The position numbers and the translations under genes were made by a program. A stretch of DNA of 64,000 nucleotides from Flavihumibacter fluminis (GTDB lineage Bacteria; Bacteroidota; Bacteroidia; Chitinophagales; Chitinophagaceae): positions 62,001 to 126,000 of the forward strand of contig NZ_JAKEVY010000007.1 of NCBI RefSeq assembly GCF_021491375.1, in the 5' to 3' direction. Under the pieces are notes generated by a model, which did no database searches, was not told the origin of the DNA, and saw only the letters and a list, made by a program, of their open reading frames with translations. Positions 27,641 through 36,919 of this stretch are shown piece after piece. Each line of letters begins with the position of its first letter. Position 1 is the stretch's first letter.

Positions 27641-28408
27641 GATCCTTCTCCACGACTGATAAAATACCACAATTAGCAGTATCCCAATTCCTATAGTGGC
27701 TGTCCTGGCTAGTAAAGGCTCATCATTTTGCTTAAAATAAATTCCGTACAATGCCCAGCAAATTACCAATGCATAGGCAGAATCGCTCCATTTAAGCAAG
27801 AAAAGAAGTCCCAGTACTACTGCCACTACCATCATTATGGCTGCCCAGCTTACGGGTGATAAGAACCCTCCTTCCCAACCACTATGAACAAGCAGGGCTG
27901 TGGTGTTCGCTATGGTAGCAACGCTGATCCATCCAAGGTAAACGCTGAAGGGTACCTGAAGAAAGAAATAAGCGGTGCTGGAAAAATTGGACCGGTTATC
28001 AAGCAGCAAGCGATAGATAATGATAAGGGTAACCAGAAATGCCAGCATCACGAGCAGGGATAATTGAATCTGCAGGTAATGCCACATAAAAATCCAGCTA
28101 CAGTTGATGATGCAGGTTATGATAAAATAAGCCAACAATTTCGAAAGCATGGATTCCAGCGATCGGTTTTCGGTTTTACTGAATGCATACCAGATACTAT
28201 AACCGCAAAAGGAGATCAGCAACAGATAGATAATTGACCAGATGCTGAAAGTGAAACCTGCCGGAACAAAATAATTCGGGTATAGATCCGAAATGGCGCC
28301 GGTACTCATCTGGTTGATAGGTAACAGAACTGCAAGTGCATTTACTACCAATACGGTTACCATCAAGATAGCTGCAACTACTGAATTTGTTCTTAGTGAA
28401 TTATTCAT
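27620..28408 (-). CDS. TspO/MBR-like tryptophan-rich membrane protein
   Basis: Membrane protein of 262 residues with about eight helices. VPAGFTFSIWSIIYLLL and the many Trp residues match the tryptophan-rich sensory protein (TspO-like) group of longer bacterial homologues. Family members bind porphyrins or sense stress, but the ligand here is unknown. The frame is open to 28444; the ATG at 28408 (MNNSLRTN) gives the expected start just before the first helix. It diverges from the WYL gene. Confidence 0.75.
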   Translation of the reverse strand: MNNSLRTNSVVAAILMVTVLVVNALAVLLPINQMSTGAISDLYPNYFVPAGFTFSIWSIIYLLLISFCGYSIWYAFSKTENRSLESMLSKLLAYFIITCIINCSWIFMWHYLQIQLSLLVMLAFLVTLIIIYRLLLDNRSNFSSTAYFFLQVPFSVYLGWISVATIANTTALLVHSGWEGGFLSPVSWAAIMMVVAVVLGLLFLLKWSDSAYALVICWALYGIYFKQNDEPLLARTATIGIGILLIVVFYQSWRRIKKSPGL

Positions 28409-28512
28409 ATTGTCTGTTTGGGTCTTTGTATAGAATTGCAACAACCAGGCCTTTGCTTGGTTGAGTGGGAATTTCCAAAATTTTGGCTAGATTTCAGAAT
28501 AAACCCAAACCC

Positions 28513-29166
28513 ATGTCGCCCCGGGACTATATTCTGCCGTATTATACCCTGGTTCATCACCTTCAGCAAACTGTGGGTGCCAATCGGGAAGAATTAATGA
28601 ACGCGCTTCAACAGGCGGGTTGCGAGCTGAGTTTGCGGACATTTCAGCGACTATTGGAATCGCTTCGGTCTGACCTGGGAATCCGGATTTCATATGATGC
28701 AAGTACCAATCAGTATCATCTGGAGGAGATGCCGGAAGGGCAATTGGGGAATTTCTTCCGCTATTGTAAGTATATGCAGGAAGCAGGCTTTATTCTGGAT
28801 TTGCTGAAAACCCGGGCCGGGGAGGACAAATCGGTATATATTACTCCCGTGCAGGGCACCGCGGGTGCGGAATGGCTTTCGCAGCTCACGGAAGCAATCA
28901 ATGAGAAAAAAATCCTTCGCCTGACCCTGAGCCAGAATAAAGGAGAAGACAATAAAACGTATTCGATTTTGCCGGTAGCAATAAAACAAGAGGATGAAAC
29001 ATGGGTTCTGCTGGCCTGGCAGCCCAAGAAAGAAAAGTGGAGGCAGATAAAGGCTGAACGGATAGTGGAACTTCAGACAAAAGCTCCAGGTACTGATATT
29101 GACCCCCCGCAGCAAAAGGAGGCCGTTCGGCAATTTAAAGTCACAGATAAACAGTCCAGGAAATAG
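28513..29166 (+). CDS. WYL-domain transcriptional regulator
   Basis: Putative DNA-binding regulator of 217 residues. The N-terminal half has a winged-helix pattern (NREELMNALQQAGCELSLRT, then RLLESLRSDLGI with the following wing), and the C-terminal half is a WYL-like domain (AINEKKILRLTLSQ ... YSILPVAIKQEDETWVLLAW). The length is shorter than many WYL regulators, without the WCX tail. The frame can open at GTG 28465, but ATG 28513 (MSPRDYILPYYTLVHHL) is preferred. The fucosidase gene lies 92 bases downstream in the same direction; a regulatory link is possible. Confidence 0.75.
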   Translation: MSPRDYILPYYTLVHHLQQTVGANREELMNALQQAGCELSLRTFQRLLESLRSDLGIRISYDASTNQYHLEEMPEGQLGNFFRYCKYMQEAGFILDLLKTRAGEDKSVYITPVQGTAGAEWLSQLTEAINEKKILRLTLSQNKGEDNKTYSILPVAIKQEDETWVLLAWQPKKEKWRQIKAERIVELQTKAPGTDIDPPQQKEAVRQFKVTDKQSRK

Positions 29167-29258
29167 GCCGGCCAGGGTGAATTTAATAGCAGCATCGGTT
29201 GATATGCAGGTGCCGCTAAAAAACAGAATGATTGAATTTCGTTGGGTAAACCAGTCAT

Positions 29259-31214
29259 ATGTTTCTGTATCGGTATATCACAACTATGTGTGTTGCAGCA
29301 GTTTTTACTGCCTGTTCTACCTCTCCTCAATTATCTGCTCCTGCACCCTATGGAGTACTGCCTGAAGAACGCCAATTGCGCTGGCAGGAACTGGAGACTT
29401 ATGTACTCGTGCACTTTACACCCACTACTTTTGAAAATAAGGAATGGGGTTATGGCGATGCGGATCCCGCCAATTTTAATCCTTCTTCATTTGATGCCAA
29501 CCAGATTGCCAAAGCGGCTGCCGACGGAGGTTTTAAAGGATTGATCCTTGTTGCCAAACATCATGATGGGTTTGCTTTATGGCCAACCAAAACCACACCT
29601 TATAATATCAGCAAAAGTCCCTGGAAAAATGGTCAGGGAGACATGGTTAAGGAATTTGAAAATGCAGCCCGGAAACTGGGACTGCAATTTGGCGTTTATT
29701 GTTCACCGTGGGATCGCAATTTCCCAACTTATGGATCACATGAATATGTAAAAGCTTTCCGCGAACAGTTACGCGAGCTCTACACCAATTACGGAAATCT
29801 TTTTATCACCTGGTTCGACGGGGCTAATGGCGGAGACGGCTATTATGGCGGTGCCCGGGAAAAAAGGAATATTGACCGTACCACTTATTACGGATGGGAT
29901 ACAACCTGGCAGCTGGTCAGGGATCTCCAGCCTGGTGCAGTTATCTTCAATGATATGGGAGATGTGCGCTGGGTGGGTAATGAGGAAGGTCATGCTGCCG
30001 AAACTTCCTGGGCTACCTTTACCCCGGAACCGGTGGATGGGAAAACCGTAGCAGCACCAGGTGAACTCAAATATTGGTTATCACCGGAAGGAACCAGAAA
30101 TGGCAAATACTGGAAGCCGGCTGAATGTGATGTGCCATTGCGGCCAGGCTGGTTTTATCATCCCGATCAGGACCATCGTGTTAAAACTCCTGCACAATTA
30201 TTTGATCTTTATTTTAAAAGTGTCGGCCGGGGTGGGGCCCTGGACCTGGGACTAGCTCCGGATAAACGCGGTTTACTTCACGATAATGATGTGGAATCCT
30301 TGTCCAAATTTGGAAAGCTGCTGGCTGAAACCTTTTCCAATAATCTTGCAACTGCAGCCAAACTAACAGCGAGCAATACACGCGGTAATGCGGATAAACA
30401 ATTTGGTGTAAAATTTCTGACCGATGAAGATCGTTATTCTTATTGGGCAACGGATGACAGCGTTACAACTGCTGAGCTGGTACTGGACTGGAAAGAACCT
30501 GTAACATTTAATATTATCCGGTTACGTGAGAATATCCAGCTTGGTCAACGGATTGAGCGCATAGCCATTGACGTGAAAGAAAATAATAATTGGAAAGAAG
30601 TGGCGCAGGCTACGAGTATTGGCGCCAACCGGCTGGTTCGCTTGCCCTCTTTTCTGACCACCCAACAGCTGCGGGTTCGGATCCTTCAATCTCCGGTGAG
30701 TATTGCAATGAGCGATATTGGTGTTTTTAAAGAACCTGATGAGCTTCCAACCGTCTCCTATGGAAATATTATGACTCCCGGAGCAATGGATAAAAGAGGT
30801 TGGAAAGTGGTGTCTGTTTCTTCAGAAAGCAAGGATCCGAAAGGTGCAGCCCTTCATGCTATTGACAACGATCCTTCCACCCTTTGGTACACCTGGAACA
30901 ATGAACGGGAAATGAGCCCACCTCCCCAAGAAATAGTTGTTGACATGGGCAAAGCACAAACTGTCAAGGCATTTACCTACCTGCCCCGCACAGGCGGATC
31001 ATGGGGGGTGGTTGGGCAGTACGAATGGCAGGTAAGCTCCGACGGGAAGAACTGGACAAGCGTTGCTTCCGGGGAATTTGCCAATATTAAAGCCAATCCC
31101 ATCGAGCAGGTGATACAACTTTCAAAACCTGTCAACTGCAGGTATTTCCGATTTATCGGGAAGTCTTCCGTAGAGGATAATTACATTTCTGCTGCTGAAC
31201 TTGGGGCTCTATGA
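29259..31214 (+). CDS. alpha-L-fucosidase (GH29) lipoprotein
   Basis: Secreted glycoside hydrolase family 29 enzyme of 651 residues that releases alpha-linked fucose. A lipobox (FTACS, Cys about 19) predicts anchoring in a membrane. The catalytic domain contains AKHHDGFALWPTKTT, GVYCSPWDRN and the nucleophile Asp187 in ITWFDGANGGDGYYGG. The C-terminal part has discoidin-like (F5/8 type C) segments, the clearer one ending in QVSSDGKNWTSVASGEF and NCRYFRFIGKSS. The stop codon is followed five bases later by ACCGGTCGGGT repeats. Substrate probably host or plant glycans (inference). Confidence 0.95.
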   Translation: MFLYRYITTMCVAAVFTACSTSPQLSAPAPYGVLPEERQLRWQELETYVLVHFTPTTFENKEWGYGDADPANFNPSSFDANQIAKAAADGGFKGLILVAKHHDGFALWPTKTTPYNISKSPWKNGQGDMVKEFENAARKLGLQFGVYCSPWDRNFPTYGSHEYVKAFREQLRELYTNYGNLFITWFDGANGGDGYYGGAREKRNIDRTTYYGWDTTWQLVRDLQPGAVIFNDMGDVRWVGNEEGHAAETSWATFTPEPVDGKTVAAPGELKYWLSPEGTRNGKYWKPAECDVPLRPGWFYHPDQDHRVKTPAQLFDLYFKSVGRGGALDLGLAPDKRGLLHDNDVESLSKFGKLLAETFSNNLATAAKLTASNTRGNADKQFGVKFLTDEDRYSYWATDDSVTTAELVLDWKEPVTFNIIRLRENIQLGQRIERIAIDVKENNNWKEVAQATSIGANRLVRLPSFLTTQQLRVRILQSPVSIAMSDIGVFKEPDELPTVSYGNIMTPGAMDKRGWKVVSVSSESKDPKGAALHAIDNDPSTLWYTWNNEREMSPPPQEIVVDMGKAQTVKAFTYLPRTGGSWGVVGQYEWQVSSDGKNWTSVASGEFANIKANPIEQVIQLSKPVNCRYFRFIGKSSVEDNYISAAELGAL

Positions 31215-31218
31215 TTTC

Positions 31219-31243
31219 ACCGGTCGGGTGGCACCGGTCGGGT
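31219..31243 (+). repeat. ACCGGTCGGGT stop-proximal repeat, two direct copies
   Basis: Two direct copies of ACCGGTCGGGT (31219-31229 and 31233-31243), four bases after the fucosidase stop codon at 31212-31214. The same 11-mer recurs at 32634 (inverted pair) and 61053, always just after a stop codon. Confidence 0.85.
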
Positions 31244-31369
31244 AAACAGGCTCCCACAGAGGCCTGGTTTCCGTAAACGGCCGAGCCCAGGGTGTTAAAC
31301 ATTCTGTAAAGGGAGGATTGACTGTGTGAAAATTTTCCGATTGCGTCATCTCAACGGAAAACCATCACC

Positions 31370-32626
31370 ATGCCAACACGCTTAATCAAAAGCAGCCTCC
31401 TGGCGGGAGGATTGCTGCTTTGCACCGGAATTATTTATTCGTCAGTAGGTAATTCAAAAAACACAAAAAAGAAAACAGCTTCCATCACCACTGAATCAAA
31501 CAGAATTGAACCCATCGGAACTCCAATTCCTGCAAACCGGGTAAAGGAGAGTCCAAAACAAATGACGGCGCCTCCATACGCCCGAAAAATTCAGGTAGCT
31601 ATCCTGTTGGATGTGAGCAATAGCATGGACGGCCTAATCTCGCAGGCGAAGGCTCAGCTTTGGAACATGGTGAGCCTGCTCGGAAAATCCAACTGTGATG
31701 GATATACGCCAAAAATCGAGATTGCACTGTATGAATATGGCCGCTCCTCCAATAAACCCTCCGCAGGATATGTCCAACAGATTACTCCTTTCACAACAGA
31801 CCTGGATGAAGTGTCTAACCAACTGTTCCGGTTGACTACCATGGGTGGCGATGAATATTGCGGGCAGGTTATGTACAACTCACTGAATGAATTGAAATGG
31901 GAAGACGGCCCTGACCATTATAAAGTAATTTTCATTGCAGGGAATGAAGACTTTTTACAGGGCAATCTCCCATTCACGAAAGCCTGTGCTATCGCAAAGC
32001 AAAAACAGGTGGTGGTAAACACTATTTATTGCGGTGATCGCATGCAGGGATTAAATGAGCATTGGAACCTTGGTGCTGAGTGCGGTAATGGAAGTTTTAC
32101 ACATATTAACTCCAACGCTGCTGTTGACCTGGTGGCTACTCCATACGACGATCGCTTGTTTGAACTGAACAAGGTCCTTAATGCAACCTACATTGGGTAT
32201 GGACAATTGGGTCGCGAAAGCAAAGTCAAACAGGAAGAAGCAGATGCGCAGAACTATGAATTGAATAAGCCAGCAGCAGCAGAACGGGTAATAGTAAAAG
32301 GAAAAAAATCATTATACATGAATTCCCAGTGGGACCTGGTAGATGCACAGGAAGCAGATCCCCAGTTCTACAATAAAGTAGCACCCTCCGCCCTCCCGGA
32401 ATCGATCCGATCCAAATCAAGGGCTGAAATCAAAGCCTATATTGAATCACTCGCCTCCAAAAGAAAAGAAATACAGAAAGAGCTGGAACTGATTCAGGCT
32501 CAGCGTGAAAAATTCATACTTGCCGAAAAAGCCAAAAAAACAGGAACCGTGGAACAAACACTGGCTACCGAAATGGAAAAGATCCTTCGGGAACAGGCCC
32601 GGCGCACAGGCATCCAGATCCCGTAA
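31370..32626 (+). CDS. von Willebrand factor type A domain protein, exported
   Basis: 418-residue exported protein. An N-terminal hydrophobic segment (about 10-27) is followed by a Lys/Ser-rich stretch and a VWA domain starting at KIQVAILLDVSNSMDG; the MIDAS residues are Asp81, Ser83 and Ser85. The domain runs through YEYGRSSNKPSAGY and TTMGGDEYCGQ. A C-terminal helical part (about 330-418) is Lys/Glu-rich and likely a coiled coil. VWA proteins bind partner proteins through metal; the partner is unknown. The stop codon is followed by the ACCGGTCGGGT palindrome. Confidence 0.88.
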   Translation: MPTRLIKSSLLAGGLLLCTGIIYSSVGNSKNTKKKTASITTESNRIEPIGTPIPANRVKESPKQMTAPPYARKIQVAILLDVSNSMDGLISQAKAQLWNMVSLLGKSNCDGYTPKIEIALYEYGRSSNKPSAGYVQQITPFTTDLDEVSNQLFRLTTMGGDEYCGQVMYNSLNELKWEDGPDHYKVIFIAGNEDFLQGNLPFTKACAIAKQKQVVVNTIYCGDRMQGLNEHWNLGAECGNGSFTHINSNAAVDLVATPYDDRLFELNKVLNATYIGYGQLGRESKVKQEEADAQNYELNKPAAAERVIVKGKKSLYMNSQWDLVDAQEADPQFYNKVAPSALPESIRSKSRAEIKAYIESLASKRKEIQKELELIQAQREKFILAEKAKKTGTVEQTLATEMEKILREQARRTGIQIP

Positions 32627-32631
32627 TCTCC

Positions 32632-32660
32632 TCACCCGACCGGTGGCACCGGTCGGGTGA
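32632..32660. repeat. ACCGGTCGGGT stop-proximal repeat, inverted pair
   Basis: ACCCGACCGGT, a three-base loop GGC, then ACCGGTCGGGT: a perfect stem of 13 bp if the flanking TC and GA are included. It lies five bases after the VWA stop codon. There is no T-run, so a classical terminator is unlikely. It supports the later start of the helicase gene, whose longest frame would begin inside it. Confidence 0.85.
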
Positions 32661-32764
32661 AGCAAGCTGGGGAAAACACGCGTTCTGCATGGGGCCATTT
32701 CTATGTAAATTGCATGCTTGTCGCTGGATCTTTCGATCGTCTAAACCAGCGCCGCCCGATTTTG

Positions 32765-35113
32765 ATGAAGCAAGATTACCTGAACGGATTAAATGAGCAA
32801 CAACGAGCCGCTGTATTACATAAAGATGGCCCCCTTATGATTGTAGCAGGTGCGGGTAGTGGAAAAACCAAGGTGTTAACCACAAGAATAGCACACCTGA
32901 TGTCTTTCCATAAGATTGATGCTTTCAATATTCTGGCACTGACTTTTACCAATAAGGCAGCAAAGGAGATGAAAGAAAGGATTGAAAAAATCCTGGGTAA
33001 CTCGGATGCGAGAAATCTCTACGTAGGAACCTTCCACTCGGTGTTCGCCCGCATCTTAAGAAGCGAAGCGCATCATCTGGGATACCCCAACTCTTTTACT
33101 ATTTATGATACCGATGATGCTAAATCTGTAGTAAAAACAGTAATCAACGAGCTCAATCTGGATGATAAACTCTACAAGCCTAATGTAGTATATAACCGGA
33201 TCAGTTCCGCCAAAAACGCACTGGTTGGCCCGGCTGAATATGCCCAGGATTACTACATCCAGCAGGAAGACAGTCGCTCAAACCGGCCTGCCATCGCACA
33301 GATCTATGCCGCCTATGCCAAACGATGCTTTAAGAATGGAGCGATGGATTTTGATGACCTGCTGATCAAAATGTATGAGCTACTGAAACATTTTCCAGAA
33401 TCGCTACATAAATACCAACATAAATTCAAGTATATCCTGATTGATGAGTACCAGGATACCAACCCTGCACAATATGAGATTATCAAACTGCTGGGAGCAG
33501 TCCACGAAAATGTGTGCGTAGTGGGAGACGATGCGCAATCGATTTATTCTTTCCGGGGTGCCACTATTCAGAATATTCTGCAGTTTCAGAAAGATTACGA
33601 TGATGTAAAAGTGATCAAGCTGGAACAGAATTACCGCAGTACGAAGAGCATCCTGAATGTTGCCAATGAAGTTATCAATAACAACAAAGGACAGATTCCA
33701 AAAGAACTCTGGACGGAAAATGCAGAGGGAGAAAAGATCCGGCTGGTTCGTACCATGACAGATAACGAAGAGGGAAAATTTGTAGCGGATACGATCCAGG
33801 AACAAAAGCTGCGTAATCATTTCAGCAATCGCGACTTCGCAATCTTATACCGTACCAATGCACAAAGCCGGGCTTTTGAAGAAAGTTTGCGCAGGATGGG
33901 AATTCCTTATACAATGTATGGAGGAGTGAGCTTCTATGCACGAAAGGAGATCAAGGATTTTGTTGCCTACCTGAGGTTAATTGTAAACACCCGTGATGAA
34001 GAAGCACTTAAAAGAGTTATAAATTATCCGGTTCGGGGGATTGGTAAAACCACCATCGATAAGATCTTGCTGATGGCCAATACCCATAATATCACTATGT
34101 GGGAAGTGCTGGAAAATGCTTCTCTGGCCGGATTCAAAGCGGGAACCCTTGAGGCTATCGAACAGTTTGTTACCATGATCAAAGGATGCCAAAGCATGCT
34201 GGCCTCTAAAAATGCATATGATGTTGCATTTCATGTTGGCAAACAGGCCAATATCGTAAAGGAATTGTTCAATGACAAAACAGTTGAGGGATTACAGCGC
34301 TATGAAAACGTGCAGGAATTGCTGAACTCTATAAAGGAATTCACAGAGACTCCCAGCAATGATGAAGGGGAAGTGGGCGACAAGGGATTGTCTGCCTATT
34401 TACAGCAAATCACGCTTCTGACCGATGCGGATGAAAAAGATCCGAATGCGGATACTGTTAAGTTGATGACCATCCATGCGGCAAAGGGATTGGAATTTCC
34501 CGTTGTGTTCGCAGCAGGACTGGAAGAAATGTTGTTTCCAAATGCAATGAGCATCAACACAAGAGAAGAACTGGAAGAGGAACGCCGGCTTTTTTATGTG
34601 GTTATCACCCGCGCGAAACAGAAACTTTGGATTACCTACGCTAATACCAGGTATAAATTCGGGCAACTACAACAGAACGAACCCAGTCGGTTTATTGATG
34701 AAATTCCTAACCAGTACCTGGATCGGACTTTTGCCGGGGGAGGTTCCAGAAACCAGGGGGCAAGTTATACGCAAGGCTCGGCATTTGACCGCATGCGGGG
34801 ATTTGGGGCCAGTGAACAGGCAGAAAAATTATATGGACCACCACCGGCAAAAAGAAAAGATACGGTACCTTCTTATATTCCTCCGAAAGCTGCTCCCAAA
34901 GTAGTGGAACATACACCATCAGTGAATTTTATACCAAGTGATACTTCAAATCTGCAGGCCGGACAAAAAGTTGAGCACCAAAAATTCGGGTTCGGGAAAG
35001 TGTTGAAAATGGAAGGAAGCGCCCACAATCCCATCGCAACTGTTCAGTTTGAATTGAACGGAGAAAAAAAGATCATGTTGAATTATGCGAAACTCAGGAT
35101 TGTGGAAGAGTAA
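32765..35113 (+). CDS. PcrA/UvrD-type 3'-5' DNA helicase
   Basis: Superfamily 1 helicase of about 782 residues involved in DNA repair and replication. Walker A GAGSGKTK (Lys34) with the Q-motif LNEQQRAAV before it, motif Ia ALTFTNKAAKEM, Walker B DEYQDTN, VGDDAQSIYSFRGA, motif IV QNYRS, and motifs V/VI VKLMTIHAAKGLEF and ERRLFYVVITRAK are all present. The C-terminus ends in a region GQKVEHQKFGFGKVLKM, as in PcrA. The frame opens at 32657, but ATG 32765 (MKQDYLNGLNEQQ) is the expected start and avoids the repeat. Confidence 0.95.
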   Translation: MKQDYLNGLNEQQRAAVLHKDGPLMIVAGAGSGKTKVLTTRIAHLMSFHKIDAFNILALTFTNKAAKEMKERIEKILGNSDARNLYVGTFHSVFARILRSEAHHLGYPNSFTIYDTDDAKSVVKTVINELNLDDKLYKPNVVYNRISSAKNALVGPAEYAQDYYIQQEDSRSNRPAIAQIYAAYAKRCFKNGAMDFDDLLIKMYELLKHFPESLHKYQHKFKYILIDEYQDTNPAQYEIIKLLGAVHENVCVVGDDAQSIYSFRGATIQNILQFQKDYDDVKVIKLEQNYRSTKSILNVANEVINNNKGQIPKELWTENAEGEKIRLVRTMTDNEEGKFVADTIQEQKLRNHFSNRDFAILYRTNAQSRAFEESLRRMGIPYTMYGGVSFYARKEIKDFVAYLRLIVNTRDEEALKRVINYPVRGIGKTTIDKILLMANTHNITMWEVLENASLAGFKAGTLEAIEQFVTMIKGCQSMLASKNAYDVAFHVGKQANIVKELFNDKTVEGLQRYENVQELLNSIKEFTETPSNDEGEVGDKGLSAYLQQITLLTDADEKDPNADTVKLMTIHAAKGLEFPVVFAAGLEEMLFPNAMSINTREELEEERRLFYVVITRAKQKLWITYANTRYKFGQLQQNEPSRFIDEIPNQYLDRTFAGGGSRNQGASYTQGSAFDRMRGFGASEQAEKLYGPPPAKRKDTVPSYIPPKAAPKVVEHTPSVNFIPSDTSNLQAGQKVEHQKFGFGKVLKMEGSAHNPIATVQFELNGEKKIMLNYAKLRIVEE

Positions 35114-35311
35114 TCAACTGCATTTACCGCAGCAATGGCTTTCCATTTTGGATTTAACCCAGGAAAGCTTTGCTGACTGTACTTTGTTCTCTTTAACCGG
35201 AATTACCGTAGTAGTTGCTCCTCCCGGAGGCTCTATCGGCTGAAGAATAGCTTTTGCAGCCAAACCTGATAACAAAATCAGGCAAACTGCGAGTGAATAG
35301 AATAATTTCAT
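35114..35311 (-). CDS. small exported cysteine-rich protein
   Basis: 65-residue protein with a signal peptide (about 1-20, LLSGLAAKA) and a short mature part ending SHCCGKCS. The C-terminal His-Cys-Cys-x-x-Cys cluster could bind metal or form disulfides. It is likely real: a full promoter (TTG, 20 bases, TAGCTTTG) lies 20 bases upstream. It ends one base from the helicase stop on the other strand. No family recognised. Confidence 0.65.
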   Translation of the reverse strand: MKLFYSLAVCLILLSGLAAKAILQPIEPPGGATTTVIPVKENKVQSAKLSWVKSKMESHCCGKCS

Positions 35312-35330
35312 AAAATCAGGTTTGATACTG

Positions 35331-35361
35331 CAAAGCTATTACTGGATAAGAATACCTGCAA
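35331..35361 (-). promoter_or_regulatory. promoter of the small cysteine-rich gene
   Basis: Minus strand: TTG at 35361-35359, a 20-base spacer and TAGCTTTG at 35338-35331. This fits the Bacteroidota -33/-7 pattern (TTG, 17-23 bases, TAnnTTTG). The ATG follows 20 bases later. Confidence 0.7.
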
Positions 35362-35409
35362 GGTATTTGTTAATGAACTGTTGTTTTTATGGGATGAATG
35401 GTAGAAAGC

Positions 35410-36225
35410 TTAATATTCGTAATCAAACCGTATCGAGGGCTTGTGCTGACCATTTACCTCAATGTGTTGTATGCGGGCTGTTGGGAATCCATTGGCGTCA
35501 TATTCATAACTCATGTGGACAATCTGATCCACAGTTCCGTTTGGTAATAATTCTTTGATTCGTATAGGATTATTACGATAAAGTATTAGTCCGGGTAAAT
35601 ATTGGCCCCAGATATCACCTGGAACCGTATGGTATTTGTTATCATACTGCTCTACCAGTAAAGTGGATGTTAACTGGAACTGATTAGCTCCTTTCATTTT
35701 TTGTTGATTCACTCTTTTTGTCAGATTCCCCTTTGAGTCATAAAATAATTGAGTTCGCACCTGGCTTACTTCAATGGGCTCTGTAATCGTTTCAATAATT
35801 TCCGTCAACTGCTTGATGTTGTTATACATATACTGATGGTCAGCATATTTTTCTCCATTGGGAAAATAGAATTCTGATCGGTCCAATTGATTGTTTTTAT
35901 AAAAAAACAATTGCTTTCCGCCACTTTGAGTGGCAGCTTCTTTTACTTTACCGTTCTCGTACTGATAAGTTACTTTGTAGGTTTGAATAACTGGTCCTTC
36001 CGGTGAATAGGTCCATTTGGATGTATAGGAATCTACCTGCTTCTGGCCTGTGTAAGTATAGGCGTAGTAATCATTCGGTCCGGCTACTACTTTTTTAACC
36101 CATTTCATGTTTTCAGGTAAAGGTGTTGGAGAAGAAGGCTCATCATCATTTTTCCGGCAACTACTGAATACAACACTGCCAGCTATTAGAACCATAAGGA
36201 ACTGACTCATCTTTTTCATAAACAA
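35410..36225 (-). CDS. YD-repeat-like lipoprotein
   Basis: 271-residue predicted lipoprotein (lipobox VFSSC, Cys at about 23) followed by a polar linker. The mature part consists of beta-hairpin-like units with the pattern Y..NG/Y..KG (for example VTYQYENGKVKEA, LFYDSKGNLTKR, YEYDANGFPTAR), similar to RHS/YD-type or DUF4595-like repeats. Function unknown; such lipoproteins are common and multi-copy in Bacteroidota. It stands alone and is convergent with nothing on its 3' side before the small cysteine-rich gene. Confidence 0.75.
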   Translation of the reverse strand: MFMKKMSQFLMVLIAGSVVFSSCRKNDDEPSSPTPLPENMKWVKKVVAGPNDYYAYTYTGQKQVDSYTSKWTYSPEGPVIQTYKVTYQYENGKVKEAATQSGGKQLFFYKNNQLDRSEFYFPNGEKYADHQYMYNNIKQLTEIIETITEPIEVSQVRTQLFYDSKGNLTKRVNQQKMKGANQFQLTSTLLVEQYDNKYHTVPGDIWGQYLPGLILYRNNPIRIKELLPNGTVDQIVHMSYEYDANGFPTARIQHIEVNGQHKPSIRFDYEY

Positions 36226-36408
36226 GGTGATTATTTACATCCTGACAGATCGCGCTATTAAAAACGAATGTCTTTTGGATGAGCGGTTTTTAATCCGGTA
36301 TCATCGGCGGCAAATGTGAAAAGCTGAATTTTTCGTCGAAATCATGCAACGTAAAGAACTACAGAGTTGCTCATCTCGTAGATCCATTAACCATTTTACC
36401 TATCCATC

Positions 36409-36852
36409 ATGAACCTTTTACCATTTGTGCTTGCATGCGCATTAATTGCGTCTTGCAATAAATCGGTCAGTCCGCCACCGCTGCCATCCAACCCAAAACC
36501 AGTAGCCGGACTCGTACAGTTTAAAATTTTTTCTGACCCGCGTATCAGGCAGGAGCAACCAGTGTCAAAGGATGCCGGCATCCGGTTAACAATTCACCAG
36601 ACCAAATTGGAAAATGCAATGCCTGTCAGGATTTGGGATACGCTGGTGCCCATCCGCCAATTGACCAGCTACCCCGGGCCTGAAGATCCGCTCATTATTG
36701 AAAAGCCTATTGAAATGGTTCAGGGGAAAAAGATATATTATCATTTGACTGCACAAAAAATCTATCGTGTTAATCAGCAAATCAAAATAGAAGAGTTGTC
36801 CCGCGGAATTGGTTCAAATCAACTGGAGGCAATCCTTATAATAGGCCTTTAA
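36409..36852 (+). CDS. lipoprotein of unknown function
   Basis: 147-residue predicted lipoprotein: MNLLPFVLACALIASC gives a short signal peptide and lipobox Cys16, followed by a Pro-rich linker (PPPLPSNPKP). The rest looks beta-rich. No family recognised. It diverges from the YD-like lipoprotein across 183 bases that show no exact promoter match. Confidence 0.6.
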   Translation: MNLLPFVLACALIASCNKSVSPPPLPSNPKPVAGLVQFKIFSDPRIRQEQPVSKDAGIRLTIHQTKLENAMPVRIWDTLVPIRQLTSYPGPEDPLIIEKPIEMVQGKKIYYHLTAQKIYRVNQQIKIEELSRGIGSNQLEAILIIGL

Positions 36853-36919
36853 AATTATAATAGAACCAGAGAACCGTTTTCTTTCACGGCCGTTTAAGTT
36901 GCTGCCTGATATTTGTTAC

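Noticed and set aside
31215-31250. ACCGGTCGGGT copies as a terminator for the fucosidase gene
   Set aside because: The copies are direct, not inverted, and no T-run follows.
32657-32764. Longer N-terminus of the helicase gene
   Set aside because: These 36 codons cover the repeat palindrome and a non-conserved stretch; the helicase Q-motif begins shortly after ATG 32765.
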